A stretch of 43,040 bases of DNA from positions 1-43,040 of the forward strand of contig RECU01000024.1 in the NCBI GenBank assembly GCA_007693855.1, in the 5' to 3' direction. A model generated the notes under the pieces. The model had not been told where the DNA came from and did not search any database. It worked only from the letters and a program-made list of their open reading frames with translations. The stretch is from Gammaproteobacteria bacterium. GTDB taxonomy: Bacteria > Pseudomonadota > Gammaproteobacteria > Steroidobacterales > PWYM01. Below, in pieces: positions 17,916-26,038 of this stretch (position 1 is the stretch's first letter; every line of letters begins with the position of its first letter). A program made the position numbers and the translations under genes.

Positions 17916-17987
17916 CTACAGCAGCGCCAGGGCCGCGCGGCTCTTGGAACCGCGGGGGTTGTGATAGATGCGGGCGGGCTGGAACAT
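17916..17987 (-). pseudogene. arsC remnant: 5' end of an arsenate reductase-like gene, active-site Cys lost
   Basis: A 23-codon frame (ATG 17987 to TAG 17916) reads IYHNPRGSKSRAALALL after MFQPAR. Thioredoxin-fold ArsC/YfgD proteins begin IYHNPRCSKSR with the catalytic Cys at the position here occupied by Gly. A Shine-Dalgarno GGAGAG lies about 8 bases upstream, so the original 5' end is intact, but the match stops at the TAG and the following bases encode nothing ArsC-like. The fragment is too short to be an enzyme. It lies directly behind the EF-hand gene on the opposite strand. The similarity covers only 17 residues but includes the family's most specific motif. Confidence 0.65.
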
Positions 17988-18175
17988 CGTGATCTCTCCA
18001 GAGACGGCGCTTCGGTCCGCGAAAAGCGGTGCTATTGTCGCTTATGCGGCTGGGGCCGGACAGCCTGAATGATCGTTTGCCGATGCATCTCGCGCCCCGC
18101 GCAGGGCTGGCAAGTTGTGCGGTCTGGTGTGACTCAATGACTATCGAGCCAGCTAGAGATATGAGCGATCCAGTC

Positions 18176-18427
18176 ATGAAGTTCGTTGCGCTCTACGAAG
18201 CGAAAAACCGTCTCTCCGAGCTGGTCGCGATGGTCGAGCGGGGCGAGGAGGTGGCAATCACCCGCCGCGGCGTGCCAGTCGCGCGCCTGGTCGCCTGCGA
18301 GGACGAGGAGGCCGTCGATCCGCACCAGCGTACCGATGCTGCGCTCTCGCGCCTCAGGGTGCTGCGCGAAGAGATTCGTCTTGATGGAGACCTGAAAACG
18401 CTGGCCCGCGAAGGCCTGGACGAATGA
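18176..18427 (+). CDS. Phd/YefM-type antitoxin
   Basis: An 83-residue protein: KFVALYEAKNRLSELVAMVERGEEVAITRRGVPVARLV is the DNA-binding Phd/YefM domain, followed by a charged toxin-binding tail (RVLREEIRLDGDLKTLAREGLDE). The start at ATG 18176 fits the family best; ATG 18161 is also in frame. The stop overlaps the ATG of a PIN-domain remnant (ATGA), the normal antitoxin-toxin coupling. Since that toxin is truncated, the antitoxin is now effectively solitary and could act only as a repressor or as a decoy for related toxins. Confidence 0.8.
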   Translation: MKFVALYEAKNRLSELVAMVERGEEVAITRRGVPVARLVACEDEEAVDPHQRTDAALSRLRVLREEIRLDGDLKTLAREGLDE

Positions 18428-18513
18428 GCTTCGTGCTCAACAACTCGGTGCTGACCGGTTGGTTCGCGGCCAACCAGGCCGATGTTTATGGTGATGCGAT
18501 CGCCGCGCCCTAG
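18424..18513 (+). pseudogene. vapC remnant: PIN toxin cut to 29 codons with Asp-to-Asn change
   Basis: The frame starts MSFVLNNSVLTGWFAANQ, the N terminus of PIN toxins that pair with Phd antitoxins (normally MSFVLDNSV). The first catalytic Asp (residue 6) is Asn here. The frame then ends at TAG 18511-18513 after IAAP; a complete toxin has about 130 residues. The break coincides with the stop codon of the antisense coiled-coil gene at 18510 and with the 11-bp repeat, so the loss looks like a recombination junction rather than a simple point mutation. Confidence 0.8.
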
Positions 18514-19409
18514 CGATCCTCCATCTGGCGAGGCTGGATCTGCGCCTGGCGTTCTTCCTCGTGACGTTCGGCCATCTGCACCGACTGCTGGCGGAAGACC
18601 TCTTCCTGGCGCTCGACGAGTTTGCCGATCTCCGCCTCCGGCCTGTTGAGCGCCTGCTGGGATTCCACCAGCTCGGTGCGTAACTGCTCCTGCTGCTGCG
18701 AGAGGTCGACGATTTCCTGGCGCTGTCGCTGCTGCAGTTCGGCCATCGGGTCGGGTGGCTCGGGCGCCGGTGCGGCTCCCGGGGGCGAGCGCTCCGGTTC
18801 GGGCGTGGGTGGCACGGGCGTGTCGGGCCCAGCCGCCGTGTAGCCGGGCACGACGGCCTCGGCCGCGCGGCCCACCCACTCGTTCACCCTGTCGACGGTG
18901 CCGGCGATGCTGACGGCAGCGTCATCCAGCGCCTTTGGATGCATCTCGGCAGCGGTCTTCGCCGCGTCGACCGCCAGCCGCGCAGCCTCGGCGACCTCTG
19001 ACACAGGCACGCCCTTGGTGGTGGTGCTGAGTGTCAGATCGACCACGTCGATCACCTTGTGGGCGGCCGCATGCGCCCTTTCTTCCCAGCTGGGTGGCTC
19101 CGGGGCGCGAAGGTCCTGCTCCAGGCTGTGGTTCCGGTCCTCGCCATGCCGGGCGACAATCTGGGCCTTGTGATCGTCCAGCGCCTGCTCCGTCGCCATC
19201 ACCCGGGTTTCCGCTGCGGATACCTCCGACCTGAGCTCATCGATCCGCTGGGCCTTCTGCTCCAGGGGTTCATTCCAGTGCGTCTGCTGTCCGTTGTCCA
19301 GGTCGCTGCGGGCCTGCTCCAGCGTCTCGCGCGCCTGCGCCACGGCCGCCTGCAGGATCTTGCGCTCGTCGAGTTGTAGCGCGTAAACAGCTTTCTCGTG
19401 TTCGTCCAC
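18510..19409 (-). CDS. Coiled-coil protein downstream of the coupling protein (conjugation-associated?)
   Basis: A 299-residue soluble protein with no signal peptide or membrane span. Residues 1-80 and 215-299 are charged, Gln/Glu-rich heptad-like helices (for example RQRQEIVDLSQQQEQLRTEL). Between them is an Ala-rich helical part (AAHKVIDVVDLTLSTTTKGVPVSEVAEAARLAVDAAK), then a Pro-rich linker (PVPPTPEPERSPPGAAPAPEPPDP). It starts 13 bases after the coupling-protein stop on the same strand, so they are likely one operon. The layout resembles accessory or C-terminal regions of mobilisation proteins, but no relaxase motif is visible. I do not recognise the family. Confidence 0.6.
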   Translation of the reverse strand: MDEHEKAVYALQLDERKILQAAVAQARETLEQARSDLDNGQQTHWNEPLEQKAQRIDELRSEVSAAETRVMATEQALDDHKAQIVARHGEDRNHSLEQDLRAPEPPSWEERAHAAAHKVIDVVDLTLSTTTKGVPVSEVAEAARLAVDAAKTAAEMHPKALDDAAVSIAGTVDRVNEWVGRAAEAVVPGYTAAGPDTPVPPTPEPERSPPGAAPAPEPPDPMAELQQRQRQEIVDLSQQQEQLRTELVESQQALNRPEAEIGKLVERQEEVFRQQSVQMAERHEEERQAQIQPRQMEDR

Positions 19410-19422
19410 GGCGGGCCTCGTC

Positions 19423-21489
19423 TCAGAGACTGCCCATGCGGGCGCTCAGGGCTTCGTCCTGCCAGGCAAAGTGCTTCTTCAGCCGCAGCGGCTTGCAGCC
19501 CGAGGCCATGACGATGACGTTGTCACGGAACTCCGGGCCTGCGAGGACTGCGGGCTCGACCACGGCCTGGCGGCTGCGGTCCATCACGCCCTCCTGTATG
19601 CCGATGTCCTCGGAGATCTTCTTCGCCGTCTCGTCGTGCAGGCTGGGGTTCATGTACATGCGCACGGCGCAGGAGCCGATCATGCCGTCGGCGTTCTCGT
19701 AGGCCGTGCGCAGCTGGCCGATGCTCTGGGTGAACATCCACAGCTTGATGCCGTACTGGCGGCCGATCTCCAGCGCTTCCTCCACCGGTGGCATCTGCCG
19801 CAGCCGTGGCAGCTCATCCAGCAGGAACAGGATGGGCGACTGGCCGCGTGGCGGGAGCTCTGTGGTCAGTTGTCGGATGTGCTGGGCGATGAACACGCGC
19901 AGCACGGAGATGTAGCTCTCGACCTCGTTGGGGGACAGGCAGATGTAGATCGTCGGGTTGTCGCCCTTGCGCAGGTCCAGCGGCGTCCAGTCGGAGCGCC
20001 GCGTGGCCCGTTCGATGCGATCGCCGTCCCAGGCCGAGAGGCTCGAGAGCCCGGTCTGCAGCACGCCGTCGCGGGTCTTGGGTTCCATGCCGGCCAGCGA
20101 ATGTCCCGCACGGGTCATCGAGCGGAGGTCGACGCGTGCCTGCAGTGCGGTGACGAACTCGTTCCAGCCGACGCCATGGAAGACGTCGATGACGGAGCCG
20201 AGCGGGCGCTTCTCCGGGTCGTCCTGCAGGCAGACCCGGGCGATGGCGGCCGTGAGCACGTCGCGTGCGCGGTTCTCCCAGAACGGATCCTTGCCGCCCG
20301 AGGGCACCATCATCATGTCGGCCAGGAAGCGGGAGTCTTCCCACAGGTAATCCGGGTGGGAGCGCACGGTGGTCAGGGGGTTGTAGTGGTGGCTGTTGTC
20401 GGGATTCAGCGGTGAAAACTTGTAGACCGGCCCTACGTTCTCCGAACGCCACTTGCTCGTGCCCTCGTAGATTTCACCCTTGACGTCGAGGATGACCGCT
20501 GGCCCCGGCCAGCTGAGCAGCGTTGGGAATACATGGCATTGCGTCTTGCCAGAACCCGGTGGGGCCACGGTGATCATCGAGCCCTCGCCCGCGTAGCGCA
20601 CCATGCGGCCCGATTCCGGGAAGTCGCCGAGCAGTGCGCCGGGCACGGCTTCGAGTGTGAAGGGCGTGTCGTCGATCTCGTCCTCGTCGAGCCAGGTGTC
20701 ACCGCCGTGGATACGCTTCTGGACCTTCTGGACAGCCTTCGGAAGCTGCTCCTTCGGGATCTGCTCGAGGACGCCGAACATCGCGTTCACGGCCCCCTCG
20801 ACCGTTGCGTCGGCCTGTCCGCAGTAGAGCCGTACCGCATCCGCGCCGCTTTTCACCTGCGAGAGCAGTTCCTTGGTCAGGAAGACATCCCACTCGTCCA
20901 CCGAGCCCTTGCCGTCACCGAAGATAAGGGCGGTCCGGTAGTACTGCCACGCCGGCTCCTCGAAGATGTCGGCGTTGTAGAGATGGTAGGCAATTCGGAG
21001 AATCTCGCGTTCCCGGGGTTCCATGGCCGAGAGGCTGCGACTGACCCGGAACTGGATATGGCAGAACTCAGGTTCGGTTCGCGTGCCTCCACCGTGCATC
21101 GGCTTTTCGACGGTGTCTTCGAAGTCCACTCGCTGGCCGACGCTCAACACCGCCTTCTGCCCGTCGAACAATGCATCGATGGCCGCAGCGCGCTCCCTCG
21201 GGTCGCTGCCGAGACTGGCCCAATGCGCGCGGTCCGGCGCGGCGACCTGGCCGGCCCGCGCCCGCGACATGCGTTCGCCGAGCTTTTTCCGACCGATGAC
21301 CGCGCCGGCGAAGAATGCCCAGCCGATCAGCGCGCCAAGCAGCGGCTCGTCGCCGAAGACTGCCAGCAGCGTGTAGATGACCATGAATAACGCCAGAAGC
21401 ATCAGCACGACCACCATGACTTTCTGCACAACGCGCTGTCCCATGTTCAGCAGGCTGTTGGTGATAAGGGCACTCATCGTGTTGGCCAT
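19423..21489 (-). CDS. Type IV secretion coupling protein (VirD4/TraG/TraD family)
   Basis: A 688-residue membrane ATPase. Two N-terminal spans (VMVVVLMLLALFMVIYTLLAVF, about 24-45, and LLGALIGWAFFAGAVIG, about 50-66) anchor it. Walker A is VAPPGSGKTQ (309-317), followed by AVILDVKGEIYEGTSKWR and VYKFSPLNPDNSHHYNPL; Walker B is ILFLLDELPRL, with FTQSIGQLRTAYE and RMYMNPSLHDETAKKISEDIG after it. These are the motifs of coupling proteins that feed DNA or protein substrates into type IV secretion channels. GGGGAGGA precedes ATG 21489. No relaxase, VirB or pilus genes are nearby, so it is either an orphan from a decayed conjugative element or serves a system elsewhere. Confidence 0.9.
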   Translation of the reverse strand: MANTMSALITNSLLNMGQRVVQKVMVVVLMLLALFMVIYTLLAVFGDEPLLGALIGWAFFAGAVIGRKKLGERMSRARAGQVAAPDRAHWASLGSDPRERAAAIDALFDGQKAVLSVGQRVDFEDTVEKPMHGGGTRTEPEFCHIQFRVSRSLSAMEPREREILRIAYHLYNADIFEEPAWQYYRTALIFGDGKGSVDEWDVFLTKELLSQVKSGADAVRLYCGQADATVEGAVNAMFGVLEQIPKEQLPKAVQKVQKRIHGGDTWLDEDEIDDTPFTLEAVPGALLGDFPESGRMVRYAGEGSMITVAPPGSGKTQCHVFPTLLSWPGPAVILDVKGEIYEGTSKWRSENVGPVYKFSPLNPDNSHHYNPLTTVRSHPDYLWEDSRFLADMMMVPSGGKDPFWENRARDVLTAAIARVCLQDDPEKRPLGSVIDVFHGVGWNEFVTALQARVDLRSMTRAGHSLAGMEPKTRDGVLQTGLSSLSAWDGDRIERATRRSDWTPLDLRKGDNPTIYICLSPNEVESYISVLRVFIAQHIRQLTTELPPRGQSPILFLLDELPRLRQMPPVEEALEIGRQYGIKLWMFTQSIGQLRTAYENADGMIGSCAVRMYMNPSLHDETAKKISEDIGIQEGVMDRSRQAVVEPAVLAGPEFRDNVIVMASGCKPLRLKKHFAWQDEALSARMGSL

Positions 21490-21514
21490 CGTGTCGTCCT
21501 CCCCATGTGACTGC

Positions 21515-21847
21515 TCAAGGCCTGCTTCGCTTCAGTACCAGGCCCATCGGCCCGTGGAGTTGATCGTCGTGTCGGGTCAGTACCAGCGTCCCCTGCGGCC
21601 CGCTGACCAGCACACGGTCCTGGTCCAGCCGGTACTCGGCCACCACGGTGGTGCCGAGCACCGAGATGTGGACCTGGCCCTGGCCGAAGAACTCGTAGCG
21701 GGTCATGCCCAGCTCGTCTTCATAGCGGCCGCGCAGCTCGTCGCGTCCGCAGGCGACCAGCACGAGCGAGGCGGTCAGCACCAGCATTGCGGTGGCATTG
21801 GCGCCAATGACGGTTCCCCTGGTGTTCACGACGCTCCCCCTTGCCAT
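21515..21847 (-). CDS. Small putative lipoprotein
   Basis: A 110-residue protein with an N-terminal hydrophobic segment ending in a lipobox (MLVLTASLVLVAC), then a small beta-rich domain (RYEDELGMTRYEFFGQGQVHISVLGTTVVAEYRLDQDRVLVSGPQGTLVLTRHDDQLHG). Entry-exclusion or outer-membrane lipoproteins of conjugative systems have this size and form, and it lies 25 bases upstream of the coupling protein on the same strand. The function is otherwise unknown. An internal ATG just before MLVLTAS could be the true start. Confidence 0.6.
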   Translation of the reverse strand: MARGSVVNTRGTVIGANATAMLVLTASLVLVACGRDELRGRYEDELGMTRYEFFGQGQVHISVLGTTVVAEYRLDQDRVLVSGPQGTLVLTRHDDQLHGPMGLVLKRSRP

Positions 21848-22069
21848 GTTGCCGCTGTGTCCCCGCGCTGGCGGGCGTCTGGGGTGGGCGGCTGCAGTGG
21901 CTTGTATGAATGCCCCATCGGCACCGCTGGCGCATCGACAGCTAGCGGGAGTTATTGAGGGTTAACGCAGGATAAGCCGCGGCGAACCTGAGCCCGGCCT
22001 GCGGCGTCCTGTGGTATACCTATGGGTCTAAGGTCCGCGACTGCGGGCGTCGCAAGGGGTGGCCCGGGG

Positions 22070-24166
22070 GTGGCAACCCGCAAGCGCAACCAGAATGGCA
22101 GCCGAAAGCGGGGCGTCCGCGCCTCTCGGGCTCGCCTGTATCACGCGCTGACCGAGGCCGGCTTCCGCAGCCAGGCCGCGCTCGCCGAGCGCATGGCCGA
22201 GCTCGAGGGTCTCGAGCAGGCCCCCAAGGACCTGGTCAACCGCGTGTTCCGCGAGCAACCGGTCGAGCTGCAGACACTCGAGCGGGTGGCCCGGGCATTG
22301 GGTGTCGAGGCCTGGGAGCTGTACCTGACCAGCGACGAGCCGCCGGAGGCGGTCGATCCGGCGCTTCGCCTTCCGCAGACCGCGACTCACCAGCCGCCGC
22401 CGTCCCCGCGGCGGCGCTCGCCGTCGGTGCCGCTGCTGATGGCGATCGGTCTGTTGGCGCTCACCGGGCTCGCCGGCGCAGTATGGTGGCTCACCCCTGG
22501 GGACGGTCCTTCAGGTGGCACGGGTGCTGACGGTGATGACCGGATGGTCTTCACGACGCCGAGCCCTGCCTGGCTGTCGCGGCCCACGCTGGTGGTCATG
22601 CCTACGTTCGACGAAGAAGAGGACGCGCTGACCGAGGCCTTGCGCGAGGCCCTGTCGCAGCACTTTCGGCTGGCGTCGCCCACGGCGGAGCTGCTGGCCC
22701 ACGGGCGGGAGGCGGGGGAGGTGGCGGCCCAGCTGGGCAGCGACGCGGTGGTTGAAGGCGAGATCGTCCGCGTGGGGCGTCTGGCCGGTGTGCGCATTCA
22801 CCTGTTCCGGGGCGGGGTTCGCCAGCAGGTGTGGGGGGAGACCGTCGACGTCGCGCGTCTGGACCACTTGCTGGCCGACGTGGCCACCAATGCGACGGCT
22901 GCGGTCGGCCGCGCACTGGGCCTGCCGGTGGGCGAGCCCATGGCGCACTATCCCTTGGCGCCGGTGCAGGACTATTACCTCGAGGGGCGACTGTACCTCG
23001 ACGGTCCGGCCAGTGAACTCAACATCCGGCGCGCCCAGGGACGCTTCGAGGCCACCCTGCGCCTGGACGCCAACTACGCGGATGCCCAGGCCGGGCTGTG
23101 CGAGGCGCTGCTGGAAGAGTACTGGATGGAGGACGCGCAACGTGCCCTGAACGATGCGTCGCTGGCCTGCAGTCGTGCGATCCAGCTGGCGCCGTGGGCG
23201 GCGAGCACCCGGATTGCCCATGCCCACCTGCTGCGGGTCACGGGCCGCGCCGACGAGGCCGTCGCGATCCTTGAGGACCTGCTGCTGGAGGATCCGGACG
23301 ACGCCGATGCACTGGTGGGCCTGGTGGCCAGCCGGCTGGCGCTGTATCGCGGCAGCGGCGAGGTCGCACAGCTCGAGCTCGCCCTGGCGGCCGCGCAGCA
23401 TGGCACGGCCGTCGATCCCGGGTTCTGGAAGCCGCCGTTCTGGCAGGCGAGCCTGGCCTATTTCGCCGGCGACCTGGCGGCCGCGATCGAGGCCGCCGAG
23501 GAGGCCCGGCGCCGCGACGAGAATGAATACGTGCTCGCCAATCTCGGCACCTTCTATTTCTGCGCCGAGGAGCTTGAGCGCGCCCGCGAAGTGTACGAGC
23601 GGGCCCGCGTCGTGGCCCCGCACTCCTATGTGGGCGACGAGTTTCTCAGCATCATCCATTACCTGACCGGTGAATTCGATATGGCCGCCGAGCTGCGTGC
23701 CCGGGCGATCGAGCGGTTGAGCGGGGCCGGCGAGCCGGAAATCCACGAGATGTGGGGCAACCTCGGCGACGCTTATCTCGCCAGCGGGCGGCGCGAGGCG
23801 GCAATCGAGGCCTATCAGCGTGCCGCCGAGATTACCGAGCGCGACGTGCTGCAGGGGATCGACTCGCCGGCCGATCGTGCGTCGCGGGCCTACTACTACA
23901 GCCGCCTGGCGAAGCTGGCGCCGGAGCGACTGCCCCCCGGGGCGACGGCCCGGATCGAGCGCGATCTGCGCGCCGCGCTGGACGAGCCGCTCGAGGCGGG
24001 GGCCGCAGTACGGGTGGCCAAGGCCTGGCTGCAGCGTGAGCGCCCGGAGCTCGCGCTGCGCGCCTTCGAGCAGGCGGTGGCGCGTTGCGGGGGCTACGCG
24101 AGCACGCCGGCGCTGGCGACCTTGCGCCCTATGCTCGGGACAGGTGAGCTCAGCGCTTCGCCGTGA
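22070..24166 (+). CDS. TPR-repeat membrane protein with helix-turn-helix-like N terminus
   Basis: A 698-residue protein. The N terminus is basic (ATRKRNQNGSRKRGVRASRARLYHAL) and followed by an HTH-like helical part (FRSQAALAERMAELEG...LVNRVFREQPVELQTLERVARALGVEAWELYL). One membrane span follows (VPLLMAIGLLALTGLAGAVWWL, about 120-141). Then comes a TolB/adenylate-cyclase-type domain (VVMPTFDEEEDALTEALREALSQHF...SDAVVEGEIVRVGRLAGVRIHLFRGG) and many TPR units (YADAQAGLCEALLEEY, AASTRIAHAHLLRVTGRADEAVAILEDLL, AYLASGRREAAIEAYQRAAEI). This CadC-like plan suggests a membrane-bound sensor-regulator. GTG 22070 is preferred (AAGGGG upstream); ATG 22022 is an alternative. Target genes are unknown. Confidence 0.7.
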   Translation: MATRKRNQNGSRKRGVRASRARLYHALTEAGFRSQAALAERMAELEGLEQAPKDLVNRVFREQPVELQTLERVARALGVEAWELYLTSDEPPEAVDPALRLPQTATHQPPPSPRRRSPSVPLLMAIGLLALTGLAGAVWWLTPGDGPSGGTGADGDDRMVFTTPSPAWLSRPTLVVMPTFDEEEDALTEALREALSQHFRLASPTAELLAHGREAGEVAAQLGSDAVVEGEIVRVGRLAGVRIHLFRGGVRQQVWGETVDVARLDHLLADVATNATAAVGRALGLPVGEPMAHYPLAPVQDYYLEGRLYLDGPASELNIRRAQGRFEATLRLDANYADAQAGLCEALLEEYWMEDAQRALNDASLACSRAIQLAPWAASTRIAHAHLLRVTGRADEAVAILEDLLLEDPDDADALVGLVASRLALYRGSGEVAQLELALAAAQHGTAVDPGFWKPPFWQASLAYFAGDLAAAIEAAEEARRRDENEYVLANLGTFYFCAEELERAREVYERARVVAPHSYVGDEFLSIIHYLTGEFDMAAELRARAIERLSGAGEPEIHEMWGNLGDAYLASGRREAAIEAYQRAAEITERDVLQGIDSPADRASRAYYYSRLAKLAPERLPPGATARIERDLRAALDEPLEAGAAVRVAKAWLQRERPELALRAFEQAVARCGGYASTPALATLRPMLGTGELSASP

Positions 24167-24211
24167 GTGTCCTCAGATGCCCCGGCCGGCCGCGCGAGCT
24201 TTACCTCAGGT

Positions 24212-25897
24212 TTAGCGCTCGAACTGTGGCGCCGGCTCGTCCAGCGCGCCGATGGGGTCGTCTGCGATGTCCGGTGCGACTTCGGCCAGCCGGCGGCGCC
24301 AGCCCTCGGGCAGGTCTTCCCAGCGGCTGCACTTGCGCCCCACCGAGCGTGAGGTGAGGGTGCCGGGTCGCTCGTCCATGTTCATCCAGCGCTGCCAGTC
24401 GGTGATCTCGCCGAAGAACACCGTGGCCTCGCCCATGGTCACGGCGGGGTCTGCGAGGTTGCGCAGGCTGCCGTGGTAGACGGCGATGTCGTTCACCTGG
24501 AACGGGCGCTCGCGCCCGGGCGTGAACACGCGGGCCACCGACTCGTCCTGCACGAACACGTCATCGTTGACGATCAGGGGCGGATGGGATTTCGCACTCG
24601 CCTCGAGTGGCGTGCCGCCGATGTCCGTTGGCAGGACCCGGGAGTTGTCCGGGCGATATCGCACCTTGAAAGGTCCGGCCGGGCGGAACCGTACGGGGAT
24701 CTCCTCGCCCGTGTAGGGATTGCGCCAGCTCTCCAGCGGCTCCCCGGTGTCCAGGTCGAACAGCAGCACCATCTCCAGCATGGTCATCTCGAGGCCGCCG
24801 TCCTGGAGCTGGCGGATGCGCTGCTTCTGGGTGCTGGCGATGGCGGTCAGGGTGTAGCCTGGCTGGATCTCCCAGTCCGCGCTGCCCGACAGGAGGTCGT
24901 GGTCCAGCAGCAGCTTGTGTTCGTCGAAGGGCAGGATGCCCAGCGACTGCTCCGGCAGTTCGTTGTTGATTGCGAACGGCCCGTCGGGCGTGCGCAGGGC
25001 GCCGCAGAAGGCGCGCCGTGCCTGCTCCAGGGTGAAGCCTTCAGGCAGCCCGAAGAGGGGGCGCGGCTGGAACCCGGGGAACGGTCCGCAGTTGTGCTCG
25101 TCGGAGCGGGCGATCAGGACGCTCGCCGCCGGCCCGTCCTTGTCGCGGCGCACCGAGTACCGCACTCTGGCCGAGAACTGGTCGGCCGGCGTGAAGGAGA
25201 GCGACCCGGCATAGAAGCGTTGGCGCGACTGGCCCAGGCGGCCGCCGAATTCGTTGGCGTAGAAGCCGTCGAAGTCACTGTAGTCGGCGACCAGGCGCCC
25301 GGCCAGCAGCCCCTCGAGCAGCGGGCCCTCGACCGAGCCGCTGATCCGCCGGTCGCCGTAGGAGCCCCCGGTCGCGCTGACGCGGCCGAGGAACTCGTCA
25401 CCCGGCGTGGTGGTGATCATGCTGATGGCACCGCCGAAGGTGGCGCGGCCGAACAGTGCGGACTGCGGCCCCTTGATCACCTCGACCCGCGCCAGGTCCT
25501 CCGTGCCCACGCCGGCCGGGTTGCCGATGTAGGGGACACCGTCGATGAACACGGTGACCAGGTCGCGCCGGTTGTCGCCGGGCGCTGAGCTCTGGGTCAT
25601 CCCGCGGATCGAGAAGTCGCTGGAGAAGCGCGCGTTGCCCTGGTTGTAGGTCAACCCCGGCGTGAACTTCGAGAGCTCCGGCAGATTGGTGATGCCGCGC
25701 TGCTCAAGCTGCTCGCTGCTGAACACCTGGACAGTGAGCGGAATCTCCTGGATCGACTCCTCACGCTTGCGGGCAGTGACCACGATTTCGTCCAGCAGCG
25801 AGCTCGCGCGCTCGCCTGTCTGGGCATGTGAGATGGCGGGGGCGGCCATCGCAGGGGCCAGAACGAGGCAGGCGATAGGCATCCGATATCCGTGCAT
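24212..25897 (-). CDS. Chimeric protein: TonB receptor plug and partial barrel fused to a DUF1838-like domain
   Basis: A 561-residue protein. Residues 1-368 are a TonB-dependent receptor: signal peptide, [15 protein letters not shown] box, plug (LTVQVFSSEQLEQRGI, VEVIKGPQSALFGRATFGGAISMI) and the first barrel strands. From about residue 369 (base 24793 downward) the sequence changes to the pattern of DUF1838 proteins: VLLFDLDTGEPLESWRNPYTGE, a VNDDVFV strand, VNDIAVYHGSLRNLADP, ITDWQRWMNMDERPGTL and a DDPIGALDEP tail. There is no C-terminal barrel signature. GGAGG nine bases before ATG 25897 fixes the start. An in-frame deletion joining two adjacent genes would explain it. The receptor function is probably lost; DUF1838 has no known activity to my knowledge. 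Confidence 0.65.
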   Translation of the reverse strand: MHGYRMPIACLVLAPAMAAPAISHAQTGERASSLLDEIVVTARKREESIQEIPLTVQVFSSEQLEQRGITNLPELSKFTPGLTYNQGNARFSSDFSIRGMTQSSAPGDNRRDLVTVFIDGVPYIGNPAGVGTEDLARVEVIKGPQSALFGRATFGGAISMITTTPGDEFLGRVSATGGSYGDRRISGSVEGPLLEGLLAGRLVADYSDFDGFYANEFGGRLGQSRQRFYAGSLSFTPADQFSARVRYSVRRDKDGPAASVLIARSDEHNCGPFPGFQPRPLFGLPEGFTLEQARRAFCGALRTPDGPFAINNELPEQSLGILPFDEHKLLLDHDLLSGSADWEIQPGYTLTAIASTQKQRIRQLQDGGLEMTMLEMVLLFDLDTGEPLESWRNPYTGEEIPVRFRPAGPFKVRYRPDNSRVLPTDIGGTPLEASAKSHPPLIVNDDVFVQDESVARVFTPGRERPFQVNDIAVYHGSLRNLADPAVTMGEATVFFGEITDWQRWMNMDERPGTLTSRSVGRKCSRWEDLPEGWRRRLAEVAPDIADDPIGALDEPAPQFER

Positions 25898-26038
25898 TGG
25901 CAAGTTCCTCCAGCGGAAAGAGAGGCCGGCGAGCCCGGCCGCTGAAACCAAGGATTGGCCGTTGTTCGCTCCCGGCGCCACCGGATTTTCGTCGGCCCGG
26001 CCGTTTCTTCGCCAGCGGCGCTCCACGCAGCACAGGTT

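Larger units (their letters stand above)
17885..18515. repeat. 11-bp direct repeat GCGCCCTAGCG flanking the remnant zone
   Basis: GCGCCCTAGCG occurs at 17885-17895 and again at 18505-18515. The first copy contains the stop codon of the EF-hand gene; the second contains the premature stop of the vapC remnant and the stop of the antisense coiled-coil gene. The 620-bp interval holds the arsC remnant, the Phd antitoxin and the vapC fragment. It may mark a microhomology junction; chance cannot be excluded. Confidence 0.45.

Noticed and set aside
18137-18177. ATGACT/AGTCAT inverted arms before the Phd antitoxin
   Set aside because: Six-base arms 29 bases apart that include the start codon; too weak and easily due to chance.
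20533-21390. 285-codon plus-strand frame opposite the coupling protein
   Set aside because: Antisense shadow; the minus strand carries Walker motifs.
22511-23746. 411-codon minus-strand frame opposite the TPR gene
   Set aside because: No domain and repeats reflect the TPR codons of the other strand.
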